Source: JAPPLB01 sp965218555
GTDB lineage: Bacteria > Acidobacteriota > Terriglobia > Bryobacterales > UBA6623
Reading direction: 5' to 3'
DNA length: 64,000 nt
NCBI GenBank assembly: GCA_965218555.1
Contig: OZ244625.1
Span: forward strand, 3,906,001 to 3,970,000
Shown: one piece after another, positions 25,357-34,372 of the stretch
Position numbering within the stretch: the first letter of the stretch is position 1
How the letters are laid out: every line of letters starts with the position of its first letter
Translations under genes and position numbers: made by a program
The notes under the pieces: model-generated
What the model saw: only the letters and a program-made list of their open reading frames with translations
Databases searched by the model: none
Told to the model about the DNA's origin: nothing

Positions 25357-25905
25357 GTGCGTTTGAATGTCGAGCATGAGTCTGCCCTTCGCGAAACGGA
25401 AGCAGTCTTTGCTGCGTACCGGGAGAGCCTGCTCCGTTACCTTCGGTACCACATGGAGGATAGCTCCGAAGCCGAAGACATTGCTCAGGAGACGTTTGTT
25501 CGCTTCTACGAGTCGAGAGTTCGAAGAGAGGAGATTCTCCAGCCCCGCGCTTGGTTGTTTCGGGTAGCCCACAACTTAGTGATCGACTTTGGACGGAAGA
25601 AGAAGCCGGTGTTGTTGGACGACGAGGCGTGGATGAATATGGAGCGGCGATTAGTATCGCCCTCGGCTCCCGCGGACGCGAAAGTTTATGTGTCGCAGTT
25701 ACCGTGGCACCGACTCAGTCAGATGGAGGTCGAGTGCATGAGGCTGCGGACAGAAGGTTTGAAGCTCCGAGAGATCGGAGAAGTGCTGGATCTGGCTATC
25801 TCAAGTGTCGTCAGTTATTTGGCCAGAGCCACAAAGAAGCTAGGAGCGATGGAAGTCAGTGAGAATTCGGCATCTAAGCACGGAAGAACTCCTGCTCCGG
25901 TGTGA
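25357..25905 (+). CDS. RNA polymerase sigma factor, ECF subfamily
   Basis: 182 residues. Region 2 reads LLRYLRYHMEDSSEAEDIAQETFVRF and RAWLFRVAHNLVIDFGR; region 4 reads LKLREIGEVLDLAISSVVSYLARATKKL with the usual helix-turn-helix. It redirects RNA polymerase to a specific promoter set. The GTG start has taggggc just upstream. It overlaps the following membrane protein gene, which has a zinc-binding anti-sigma signature, by 47 bases, so the two are translationally coupled and probably act as a sigma/anti-sigma pair. Confidence 0.93.
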   Translation: MRLNVEHESALRETEAVFAAYRESLLRYLRYHMEDSSEAEDIAQETFVRFYESRVRREEILQPRAWLFRVAHNLVIDFGRKKKPVLLDDEAWMNMERRLVSPSAPADAKVYVSQLPWHRLSQMEVECMRLRTEGLKLREIGEVLDLAISSVVSYLARATKKLGAMEVSENSASKHGRTPAPV

Positions 25906-27385
25906 AGGCGAGCTAGGGTTCGAACGAGCAGCGCACCTGGATGAGTGCGAGGCGTGTCGGACCGCTCTCGTCGAACTGGTCGAGTTGCTTGGCGAAGCCG
26001 AGCAGGAGTTGCGCGGGACCGTTCCATCGGATACCGCTGCGCAGCGTGCGGCCGCCTGGGATTCCATCGAGCAGCGTATCGGCAAGCCCGTGACGGTCGT
26101 TGCCTTCCCGGTGCGCTGGGTGGTGGCTTATGCGGTAGCGGCCGTGTTGGGCTTCGCTGTTTTCAGCGGAATCACGGAAATGGATCTCTTCGGGCCGAGT
26201 CCGGTCTCCGATCCTGTTACGAGCTCCGAGGCGCCGCTTTTTGAACCGCCGGCTTTAGCACCTTCCGCGCCGGCGCCAATCCAGCAAGAGCAGGATCCGG
26301 TAGAGTCGGCCGTCGCAGCCCAGACGGAGCAAGCGGAAACCGTTGTTGCCGTTCCCGCTATGTCCGCTCCTGTTATAGCTGAAGAAAAGACTTTTGAGTG
26401 TTACGTGGCCGAGCCATCCGTGCCGGGGCTTAACCCGGATGTCGCGGTGTTGTCGTTCTCGGAAGCTCCTCAGATCGCTGCTGCGCGACCGACGATGGCG
26501 CCGTTGCTGTTTCTGACGGCCGCTCGATTTATCGAGGCGCCGATTGTCGAGTCCACGGTGAGCGAGCAGCCGCCACTCACTTTGGCTGCCGCCAAGGAAG
26601 TAATCGAAGGGTACTGGATTCTGCACCGCGCCAAGGTTTGGCGTGAAGACATCGTTCCCACCTGGTCGAATGACGGATTGGTGTTCGTAGGCACTGTGGA
26701 GAACGAGCAGATCCGTGACGAAGTTGTCGCAGCGGTCCGCTCCGCGGAGAAGGATCGCGAAGTCCCACTGGAACTGCGGCTGCGACCCGCCTCCCCGAAC
26801 GCGGCCCGTTCACCTGCTTCGACTTCATGGGAGCGAGGTGTTTCTGGCGGTGTCGTCCGTACAGCTCTCCTTGCCCATTACAGTGACGTCGCTCGCCGGT
26901 CGTTCGTGTCCACGGAACCGTCGGAGTTGGAAGGCGAACTCGACCGGTTCATGAATAGCGTTTTCGAGAATCAGTCGAACCTGCTCGCGCATCTCTACGA
27001 GTTGAACGCACTGGTAAGCGCTGTGCCGGAAGAGTTGGTTCTGGATGTGGCGCCTTCCAGCCGTTTCGTCGAATTGGCGGTGACCCATGCTAACGCCGCT
27101 CGGCAGCATCAGGCTCGGATCTACGATCTGTTGTCCGAGGTGCTGCCGCGCAAGTATTGGAGCTACAAGGCCAAGGATGGCGATGTTCCATTCAAGGGTT
27201 TTCAAGGCGAGGCCAAAGCGTTGCTGCAAGATGCTCTGGAACTCGATGCCAATCTCACCACCCTGCTGAGCACTCCTCAGCACCTGTTGGATGCCGGTGA
27301 CGCGAACGTTTCCTGCGGAGAAGCGCTGAGCCGCATCCGTACTCGTCTGAGTCGCATCAAAGCCGATACCGCTAAACTACGGTAG
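25859..27385 (+). CDS. Membrane anti-sigma factor with zinc-finger signature and long exported region
   Basis: 508 residues. The N-terminus has AAHLDECEACRTAL, an H-x3-C-x2-C anti-sigma zinc motif near residue 25-35. One membrane helix lies at about 82-103 (VRWVVAYAVAAVLGFAVFSG), then a proline/alanine-rich linker and a long region outside the membrane. That region includes a BON-like stretch (AKVWREDIVPTWSNDGLVFVGTVE...) near 250 and helical segments to the end. The cytoplasmic part should hold the sigma factor encoded just before it. The exported part, some 400 residues, is unusually large for this class and is the likely sensor. The GTG start at 25859 lies inside the sigma gene. Confidence 0.82.
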   Translation: MRIRHLSTEELLLRCEGELGFERAAHLDECEACRTALVELVELLGEAEQELRGTVPSDTAAQRAAAWDSIEQRIGKPVTVVAFPVRWVVAYAVAAVLGFAVFSGITEMDLFGPSPVSDPVTSSEAPLFEPPALAPSAPAPIQQEQDPVESAVAAQTEQAETVVAVPAMSAPVIAEEKTFECYVAEPSVPGLNPDVAVLSFSEAPQIAAARPTMAPLLFLTAARFIEAPIVESTVSEQPPLTLAAAKEVIEGYWILHRAKVWREDIVPTWSNDGLVFVGTVENEQIRDEVVAAVRSAEKDREVPLELRLRPASPNAARSPASTSWERGVSGGVVRTALLAHYSDVARRSFVSTEPSELEGELDRFMNSVFENQSNLLAHLYELNALVSAVPEELVLDVAPSSRFVELAVTHANAARQHQARIYDLLSEVLPRKYWSYKAKDGDVPFKGFQGEAKALLQDALELDANLTTLLSTPQHLLDAGDANVSCGEALSRIRTRLSRIKADTAKLR

Positions 27386-27391
27386 GCGGCT

Positions 27392-30300
27392 ATGTCCTAC
27401 CGGGTCGGTATATTCGCATGCGTGGTGACGTGCCTGCTCGGCACGGTTGTTCATGCAGTTGACCCTTGCGTGATTCGCGGTAACGTGATCGCGTCGGGCT
27501 CGGAGCCTCTTCCGGATACGCTGGTTGAACTGATCGATTTCTCCACCGGCAAGGTCATCGTTACCCACACGGATTCGCAAGGCCGCTTTGCTTTCGAGAG
27601 CTTGGCGACCGGCCGCTACTCCGTTTCGTTCTCGCTCGACCAATACGCGACCCAAAGACTCGGGCCCTACGAGTTGCTGCCCGGCATCCCGCTTGATCTT
27701 TTAGTGCAACTGCAGACACTGGCCCCGGCCTTGACACGGGCGAAGGCCGGCCTTGAAGGCATCGCTCTCGAGTACGGACTCGTACGCGAGCAGATCGAAA
27801 GTTTGCCGGTCATGGTCGGCAGTGAAGGCCGTACGTCGGTCGACAAGCTGTTGTTGATGGTACCGGGAATGAGTCCGACGACCTCGCTTGAGATCGATCC
27901 CTTTTCGGGGCGCGGCGCAGCGGTCTCGGCCAACGGTTCACGGCGCTCAGCGATCAACTACCAGTTCGATGGTGCGCTGAACAATTCCCAGAATCGCATC
28001 ACCGGTGCGCAAGCCGCGACGTTCGGGCCCATGCCGGAAGCTGTCGAGACTTTTCGTGTTGTGACGCACACCTATTCGGCTGCTGACGGGCGTAACGCAG
28101 GTGCGATCGTGGCGCCGGTGTCGCGGCGCGGCGGTAACAATTGGCACGGATCGCTTCGAAGCTTCTGGCGTCCCAGCATGAACAATGCCCTGGAGTCGTT
28201 TGACGGCTCGACTGATTCCATCAAAGGATGGACCGGTGGTGGGCAGATCGGAGGGCCGCTATGGCGCAAGCAAGGACTTTTCTTCCTACTAGACGCCGAG
28301 GCCTGGGGCACGCAGCGTGAACATCTTGAAATCTCGGACGTTTTGAGCGAAGCAGCGCGCTCGGGGGACTTTTCGGCCGTTCCCACCTTGGATCAACCGC
28401 TCGACCCTGATACGCTCCAGCCCTATCCAAATGCGCAGTTGCCCGCGAGCGCCTTCGATCCGTTGATGGCCAAATATCTCGACACCTTTGTGCCACGTGC
28501 CAACGTCGGCACTAACCTGCATCGGACGCAGAGCACGCTCGACAGCAGCGGGGAGATGCTGCTTGGCCGGTTGGATTACCGGTGGCGGCAGTGGTCGATG
28601 AGCTGGAGTCACCACACCTTCCGTAATACCGTGCGTGACCCGCTGTCGGAGGTGCTGCTAGCCGTGCCCGGGGTGGCCGAACAGCGGCGCCAACTCTCCA
28701 ACAACTCTCAAATTTCCATCACACACACACCAACGGCCAACTTCACACACTCAGCCGGCATCGCCGGACAGAGGCTGGCGATTAATCGCTGGCAAGGACT
28801 TTTGGACTATCGCGATGTGTCGGCCGAGAGTTTCGGATTCAATTTCCGGAGCTACGGCACTGATCCCGGGACGATTCCTGACGTTACGCTTCTTACCAAC
28901 GACGGCGCCGAGCAACTGCGTATTACACCGTTCTTGTTCAGTGAGGGTTCAGCACAGACGACGCTTCAGCTCCGCGAAGATTTCAACTATCGCCGAGAGC
29001 ACGTGGGCTTGCGCGGCGGCGTTTCCTATCAGCGCGGCATCTGGCCGTTTTCGAACACCGAGAACCACGCCGGCAGATTCATTTTTGGAACTCCCGCTAC
29101 CGGGGGGACCCGTAACAGCGTGGCAAACCTGCTGAGCGGTGTCCCGAGCGGCTACCGTTTGCAGACGCCGCGAAGCTTGAATCTGCGTTGGACCGAGTGG
29201 GCCTATTACGGCGAGGCCGTGTTGCGGCCTTTTCGGGGTGCGCAAATCACCCTCGGCTTGCGGTATGAGTCTCAGCCACCGGCGGTCGATCGGCTGAATC
29301 GCGTGGCGGCATTTCGCGAGGAAGTCGAATCGCAGCGCTTTCCCGACACCTTCTCGAACCTCATCTTCCCCGGCGACCCCGACGGCGACCTCGGCCCGTT
29401 GCCGCGCTCGACGGTCGAGACGGATGGCAAGCACTTCGTTCCACGCGTTGGCCTCAGCTATTCCCCGGTATCGGACAACCGGGTCTCGCGTTGGATCTTT
29501 GGCGAGTCCGGCCGCTCGGTTTTCCGTGCTTCCTACGGCGTCTTCTACGATTTTGGGACGTTTGCCGGATCAAGTGCCGCGGCGCTGTTTCAGGCCACCT
29601 ATCCGCCGTTCAGTACCGACAACCGCTTCGACTTCACGCCGTTCTCTGGCACCCAAGGGAGCTTTGAAGCGCCGCTGTCCAACATTCCGATGCTCGACCC
29701 GGATGCGATTCGCAGTCAGCATGTCACGTATCCCATCCGAGTGTTTGATCGCAATTTCGACAACGCCTACGCCCGGCATTGGACCATTGGTTGGCAGCGC
29801 TTACTGCCCGGGCGCGTGCTGGTGAGTGGGGTTTACTTGGGTACGCGGAGCGAACAATTGCAGCGGCAGCGTGAGTTGAACATCTTCAGGCGCAACCCTC
29901 TTCTGCCGTTCGGCTTCATCAGCGGCATGCGTCGGTACTCGCTGTACACGGATATCCGGCAACTCGAGAGCACAGGTACGAGCCTCTACCACGCGGCTCA
30001 AATTCGCGCGACGAGGTACCTGAACCGGGGCTTTGCCTTCGACGTGAGCTACAACTGGTCTCGCGCGCACGACGACGGCAGCACCACGTTTGGAGAAGAG
30101 TTGAATACAGAGCCCTGGGCTCTGTCGAACTTTGATCGCCGCAACACGTTTACAGCTACGTGGTTCTATCAGATTGGTCTGGCGCCGGGCCTGCGAAATC
30201 GCGCGGCTTGGCTTGAAGGATGGATGATCAGCGGCACTTGGCGGTATCGCTCCGGGTTGCCTCTGGATGTCCGGCAAACGCAGGACCCGACGTTCAGCTT

Positions 30301-30706
30301 CGAACACGTCGGGCGACCGGATCTGGTGGGTGAATTCCGGCGGCTCGATCCCGCCGAGAATCGGACTTTCACTTTAAAGGACGGGCGGGAGATCACCGGC
30401 CGATTCGCTTTCGACCCGACGGTGTTTCAGCGGGTGGAGCCCACCGATTTTGACGAGTTGCGGTCAGGAAACGTCGGGCGAAATCAGTTCACCACCGGCG
30501 GCTTCCAGCAGTGGGACATGCGCGTCGCCAAGGCGATCAGTTTGAACGAAGCTCTATCTGCGAACGTAGGTCTCGACTTCATCAACCTCTTTAACAACAA
30601 AAACTGGGACCTGCCGTTCAACAACATCGACCATCCGTTCTTCGGTGTCGTGCGAATGGAAGGGCTTGATCGCACGCTTCAGTTGAGTGTCCGGCTTCAG
30701 TTCTAG
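27392..30706 (+). CDS. TonB-dependent receptor with carboxypeptidase-regulatory-like domain (Oar-like)
   Basis: 1104 residues: signal peptide (about 1-23), a carboxypeptidase-regulatory-like domain (VIRGNVIASGSEPLPDTLVEL...GRYSVSFSL, about 25-105), a plug-like region (VDKLLLMVPGMSPTTSLEID ... SANGSRRSAINYQFDGALNN, about 145-230), then a large beta-barrel that ends LSVRLQF with a terminal phenylalanine. This is the 'Oar/CarbopepD_reg-TonB' architecture expanded in Acidobacteria, located in the outer membrane; the ligand is unknown (peptides and oligosaccharides are common guesses). It starts six bases after the anti-sigma gene, so sigma, anti-sigma and receptor form one unit, reminiscent of surface signalling systems. 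Confidence 0.93.
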   Translation: MSYRVGIFACVVTCLLGTVVHAVDPCVIRGNVIASGSEPLPDTLVELIDFSTGKVIVTHTDSQGRFAFESLATGRYSVSFSLDQYATQRLGPYELLPGIPLDLLVQLQTLAPALTRAKAGLEGIALEYGLVREQIESLPVMVGSEGRTSVDKLLLMVPGMSPTTSLEIDPFSGRGAAVSANGSRRSAINYQFDGALNNSQNRITGAQAATFGPMPEAVETFRVVTHTYSAADGRNAGAIVAPVSRRGGNNWHGSLRSFWRPSMNNALESFDGSTDSIKGWTGGGQIGGPLWRKQGLFFLLDAEAWGTQREHLEISDVLSEAARSGDFSAVPTLDQPLDPDTLQPYPNAQLPASAFDPLMAKYLDTFVPRANVGTNLHRTQSTLDSSGEMLLGRLDYRWRQWSMSWSHHTFRNTVRDPLSEVLLAVPGVAEQRRQLSNNSQISITHTPTANFTHSAGIAGQRLAINRWQGLLDYRDVSAESFGFNFRSYGTDPGTIPDVTLLTNDGAEQLRITPFLFSEGSAQTTLQLREDFNYRREHVGLRGGVSYQRGIWPFSNTENHAGRFIFGTPATGGTRNSVANLLSGVPSGYRLQTPRSLNLRWTEWAYYGEAVLRPFRGAQITLGLRYESQPPAVDRLNRVAAFREEVESQRFPDTFSNLIFPGDPDGDLGPLPRSTVETDGKHFVPRVGLSYSPVSDNRVSRWIFGESGRSVFRASYGVFYDFGTFAGSSAAALFQATYPPFSTDNRFDFTPFSGTQGSFEAPLSNIPMLDPDAIRSQHVTYPIRVFDRNFDNAYARHWTIGWQRLLPGRVLVSGVYLGTRSEQLQRQRELNIFRRNPLLPFGFISGMRRYSLYTDIRQLESTGTSLYHAAQIRATRYLNRGFAFDVSYNWSRAHDDGSTTFGEELNTEPWALSNFDRRNTFTATWFYQIGLAPGLRNRAAWLEGWMISGTWRYRSGLPLDVRQTQDPTFSFEHVGRPDLVGEFRRLDPAENRTFTLKDGREITGRFAFDPTVFQRVEPTDFDELRSGNVGRNQFTTGGFQQWDMRVAKAISLNEALSANVGLDFINLFNNKNWDLPFNNIDHPFFGVVRMEGLDRTLQLSVRLQF

Positions 30707-30783
30707 AGAGTTGAGTCGATACAGACGGATTTTGTCTTCGGGATAGATGGAGTAAGCCTGATCGCTATAAGGAACTCGCTGCA

Positions 30784-30960
30784 GTGCGCTCCGCGCTGCC
30801 GGCCTGCCGCGGCGCGAACTGTTTGGGGCGACGGACATGTGCGGTCGTCGGCTCTGTCGTTCGTCGGATCATACCGGCCCGGAGCGCCATCCAGCTCTCC
30901 GCGCCGAGCGACCGCAGAAACCCGCCGCATCTTCTACGGGACTCTCACCAAGGACCGCTA
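30784..30960. repeat. Second copy of the dispersed repeat seen at 19932-20201
   Basis: From about 30784 to 30960 the sequence follows the right-hand part of the MITE-like element with scattered changes; shared blocks include gtcgttcgtcgga, gagcgaccgcagaa, cccgccgc and acgggact. The left inverted-repeat end is not found here, so the copy is truncated or diverged. Its right end touches the stop codon of the RidA gene at 30958. Confidence 0.75.
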
Positions 30961-32181
30961 ACGGACCGCCATCACCTGGACTTGTTCGAGTTGGTTTTGA
31001 ATCACCTGGAGCGTGGTCCGTACAGGCGGGTTGTTGGGGAAGTACTCTTTGAACACCGTATTCATCTCGTCCATGTCGGCGATGTCTTTGAGGTAGACGT
31101 GGGCGTCAACGACGTGTTCCATATCCATCCCGGCAAGGTTCAACGTGTCGCGGATCTTCTCCAGCGAGTCGCGCATCTGCTCCGCTACCGTTTCGCCCGC
31201 GCCCGACTTGCCGGACGTCCAAAGCGTATTGCCCGCGAGGACACCGCCACCGGATGAGGTCGGACTGGTTCCCATATACGCGGGAACGACACGCCCCTTG
31301 CTGCCCGAATCGCGGGTCGCGACGAAGGTGATCTCGGTCGAGATCGTTCCCGGCAATCTCGATACACAGAAGCTGGCCCGGCTCGGCGCGCTGCCAATCG
31401 TGAAGAAGTTCTTGTAAACGGAGTTCAGCTTGCCGTAAGTCGGCCCGCGATAGCCGTCGGGTTCGAGGAAGTAGACGTTCACAAAGACGGCGTCTTCGTG
31501 GTCAAGACCAGCGGCGCTGAGGATTGCGCCGATGTTCTTCATCGTCTGTTCGGTTTGGCCTTCGATCGTGGAGTCGATTTCGTTCGTCTGCGGATTACGG
31601 CCTCCGCTTCCGGAAACGTACAGCATGTCTCCGGCCCACACACCGGGCCGATACGGTCCCATGGCGGCAGGGATTGCGCCCTCGGGAGGAATGACGATCG
31701 AGATCTTCGACTTGTCGGCGTAGGCGATACAGGTGACTTCGAGATTGGCGTTACCGGGCAGACCGGGAAATTCGAGTGTCGTCCGAGCCGGAAAGTGGTC
31801 GGGGCCGAAGTAGCTGCCGTAAACCTCGTTCATGTCCTTGTAGTTGTCCATGTCGGCGAGTTGAACATGGCACGTGACGACGTTCGAAAAGTCCATGCCG
31901 GCCGCGCTTAGGACATGTCCCATATTGTCCATCGCCATGCGGGTCTGGTCCGCAATGCCTTCGGGCTGTTCGCCGGTCTTTGGGTCTCTGTCGATCTGGC
32001 CGGAAATATAAAGGTAGCCGTTGACCTGGACGCCGGGCGTATACGGTTTGCCGGGCGCGAATTCGTCCGGGTAGATGAATTGCCTCTCGACCTTGTAGTG
32101 ATGCTCACCGGGAAGAATGCCCGTCGAGAGTGAGAGGAGCGAGAGGAAAGTGATCAGACAAACAGCGGTTTTCAGTTTCAT
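30958..32181 (-). CDS. Exported triple-RidA-domain protein
   Basis: 407 residues: a signal peptide (MKLKTAVCLITFLSLLSLSTG) then three consecutive RidA/YjgF/endoribonuclease L-PSP-like units at about 35-155, 165-285 and 290-407. Unit ends are RTTLEFPGLPGNANLEVTCIA, SRASFCVSRLPGTISTEITF and VRTTLQVIQNQLEQVQVMAVR. Ordinary RidA is a one-domain cytoplasmic trimer that hydrolyses reactive imines; here a trimer's worth of domains is fused and exported, so activity and substrate are uncertain. The conserved arginine is present in the first and third units in family position. The ATG has aaggag upstream. The next gene on the same strand is a paralogue 18 bases away. Confidence 0.88.
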   Translation of the reverse strand: MKLKTAVCLITFLSLLSLSTGILPGEHHYKVERQFIYPDEFAPGKPYTPGVQVNGYLYISGQIDRDPKTGEQPEGIADQTRMAMDNMGHVLSAAGMDFSNVVTCHVQLADMDNYKDMNEVYGSYFGPDHFPARTTLEFPGLPGNANLEVTCIAYADKSKISIVIPPEGAIPAAMGPYRPGVWAGDMLYVSGSGGRNPQTNEIDSTIEGQTEQTMKNIGAILSAAGLDHEDAVFVNVYFLEPDGYRGPTYGKLNSVYKNFFTIGSAPSRASFCVSRLPGTISTEITFVATRDSGSKGRVVPAYMGTSPTSSGGGVLAGNTLWTSGKSGAGETVAEQMRDSLEKIRDTLNLAGMDMEHVVDAHVYLKDIADMDEMNTVFKEYFPNNPPVRTTLQVIQNQLEQVQVMAVR

Positions 32182-32199
32182 GGGTGTTCTCCTTGGCTC

Positions 32200-33432
32200 C
32201 TACCGGACGGCAATCATGGAAATCTCTTCGAGCACTTTCGCACGAGGTCCGTCCTGGACTACCTGCACCGTAGTGCGCACGGGCTGGTTAGCAGGGAAAT
32301 ACTCGCGGAAAATCTCCGTCATCTTGGGCATGTCATCGAGATTTTTTAGATAGACATTCGTGCTGACTACGTTTTCAAGACCCATGCCGGCGATCTTGAG
32401 AATCCGCAACCGGGATTCGATCGATGCGCGGAACTGTGCCTCGATGTCGGCACCCGCTTTCGGGGCGGATTTCGCCGAGAGATACATCGTGTTGCCGTCG
32501 ATCGTTGCCGGGACCGCTGTGTGCGAGGGTCGCCGCCCATGCTGGTAGACACGGCCTTTCTTCCGCAGATTGCGCGTTGCAATGAAGGTGATCTCGGTAC
32601 TGATGGTTCCGGGAAGCCGCGACAAGCAGAAGCTCGCCCTAGCCGACGGACGCCCGAGGTCGAAGTACTCGCGGTAAACCGAGTTCAGCTTGGAGTAGTT
32701 CTCGGGTCCCAGGTAGTAAGGATTCACCATCACCGCATTCTCGTAGCCAAGGCCGGCGGCCTTGAGAATCTCGCCGATCGTGTCGAGTGTCTGCTTCGTC
32801 TGCCCTTCGATCGATGGGTCGATCTCGTTCGTTTGCGGATTGCGTCCCCCTTGGCCAGATAGGTAGAGCGTATCACCGGCCCACACGGCGGGCGAGTAGG
32901 GGCCCATCGCGGCGGGCGTTTTGCCCTCCTCGGGGCGGACGACTTCGATTTTCGACTTGTCGGCGTAGGCGATGCAGGTGATCTCGATGTGCGAGTCCGA
33001 GGGCAGGGCGGGGAACTCCAGCGTCGTCCGGGCAGGGTAGAATCCGGACGTGTAGTAGCTGCCGTAGATCTCGTTCATGCCCTTGTAGTTATCCATGTCG
33101 TCTAGCTGCACGTGGCACGTTACGACGTTGTCGTAGTTCATGCCTGCGTCGCGCAGCACGTAGCCCATATTTTTCATCGCCGTGTGAGTCTGGTCTTCGA
33201 TCGTTGAGGGCTGCTCGCGCGTCTGAGGATCGAGACTGACTTGACCGGCGATATAGAGCGTCTCGCCGACGAGGACACCGGGGTTATACGGTTTGCCAGA
33301 CGGGAACTCTTCCGGGTAAATGTACTTGCGTTCGACCTTGAAGGATGGGCCTTCTGCTTCCGGCGGCGCTTCGGGTCCGCAACCAAAGGCCAGAGCCGTC
33401 AAGACAACAATGACAATCCAATGCAGTTTCAC
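32200..33432 (-). CDS. Exported triple-RidA-domain protein, probable lipoprotein
   Basis: 410 residues, roughly half identical to the neighbouring protein over its length, with the same three RidA-like units (first ends RTTLEFPALPSDSHIEITCIAY, counted in parts; second ends SRLPGTISTEITF). The start is the GTG at 33432: ggaggag lies six bases before it, whereas the further-upstream TTG would begin inside that ribosome site. From GTG the leader MKLHWIVIVVLTALAFGC ends in a plausible lipobox, suggesting a lipoprotein, in contrast to its sister. Transcribed first in the two-gene run. The pair looks like a tandem duplication. Confidence 0.87.
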   Translation of the reverse strand: MKLHWIVIVVLTALAFGCGPEAPPEAEGPSFKVERKYIYPEEFPSGKPYNPGVLVGETLYIAGQVSLDPQTREQPSTIEDQTHTAMKNMGYVLRDAGMNYDNVVTCHVQLDDMDNYKGMNEIYGSYYTSGFYPARTTLEFPALPSDSHIEITCIAYADKSKIEVVRPEEGKTPAAMGPYSPAVWAGDTLYLSGQGGRNPQTNEIDPSIEGQTKQTLDTIGEILKAAGLGYENAVMVNPYYLGPENYSKLNSVYREYFDLGRPSARASFCLSRLPGTISTEITFIATRNLRKKGRVYQHGRRPSHTAVPATIDGNTMYLSAKSAPKAGADIEAQFRASIESRLRILKIAGMGLENVVSTNVYLKNLDDMPKMTEIFREYFPANQPVRTTVQVVQDGPRAKVLEEISMIAVR

Positions 33433-33948
33433 ACGCTCCTCCAACTTGCTCCAATCGACCCGAATAGGTTAGCAGCAATGACCGCTGATCTCAAAAGCTG
33501 GAAGGACACGAGCTTGCTGGTAGCCGACTATGGCGCTCTGAAACCGACTGGTGCAAGGCTGGCCTAGTGCCGCTGTTGAGTTTCGCGGAACCAACCTCGC
33601 GGGGATATTCCTGTGCGAAGGGTTCGTTTCGTTAGTCGTCGGCGTTCTGGTAATGACAGCCACTGCATTGGCAACGTGCCGCTTCGTCGAGAGTGTGCTG
33701 TTCGATATTTCGCGCCGATGATTCTGTGGCCTTCATCACGCCTGTGCTACTGATACTGTTCGCAGCGTCATAGGCGTGTTCGCGGCTTGTGGTTCATGCT
33801 GCTTCGGTGAAGTCGATGGAAGTACTCAGGAAAACAGGGAGCGCCTATCAACCTGCGACCTGAACATATGAATGATCCGTAGAGACTGCGAGCACTCTGC
33901 CCATCTGCTGTGGCATAGCGCCGTTTCGGTAGCGCAGGCAAAATGTTC
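33433..33948. other. Intergenic region with a cytochrome-like remnant
   Basis: About 515 bases between the RidA pair and the DUF309 gene. Apart from the heme-motif remnant at 33632-33793 I see no feature. Confidence 0.5.
33632..33793 (-). pseudogene. Remnant of a c-type cytochrome C-terminus
   Basis: Between a TGA at 33796-33794 and a TAA at 33634-33632 on the minus strand, 53 codons read smoothly as TSREHAYDAANSISST, then SSARNIEQHTLDEAARC, then QCSGCHYQNADD. CSGCH is a heme-binding CxxCH. The composition is protein-like, but there is no start codon with a ribosome site and the frame is closed upstream by TGA, so this looks like the tail of a decayed cytochrome gene. Family unknown. Confidence 0.45.
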
Positions 33949-34329
33949 CTACCAGCCCGTCCTAGGCCCCGGATAAGGCCCCACCTGGCGGATCCGAGGG
34001 AACGTCTCCACCGTTCCACCCGCTTCAATCACTGCCAAACACTCCCGTGCCGACTGCTCAATCGCCTGCGTATCCACCCCGTCCCACTCCGGTAGATAGC
34101 CATGAATCTTCTTGATCCCTTTGCGAAGCTGCCGCGTCGCCCCGACAACATTCCGGTTCCGGTGGTGGTAGAAGCCGACCGCGAAATGAATCAGGCTCTG
34201 CAGGAACCAGCGGTCGGGCTGTTGCGTCGGCGTCCAGACCTCTTCCAGCACTTCATGGCAGTCGTAGAACTCACCGCTGTTAAACAGGTCGATGCCCTTT
34301 TGGAACAGGCGTTTGGGATCGGACTGCAT
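33949..34329 (-). CDS. DUF309 domain-containing protein
   Basis: 126 residues with the DUF309 core motif FNSGEFYDCHEVLEEVW near residues 16-32 and LIHFAVGFYHHRNRN near 46-60. The family is small, helical and cytoplasmic, of unknown function. The ATG at 34329 lies 43 bases from the divergent sulfite-oxidase-like gene start, so the two probably share a control region. Confidence 0.92.
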   Translation of the reverse strand: MQSDPKRLFQKGIDLFNSGEFYDCHEVLEEVWTPTQQPDRWFLQSLIHFAVGFYHHRNRNVVGATRQLRKGIKKIHGYLPEWDGVDTQAIEQSARECLAVIEAGGTVETFPRIRQVGPYPGPRTGW

Positions 34330-34372
34330 GTTAGACTCAACAGTTTATTTCACGGACCCTTCCGAGTCCTGA

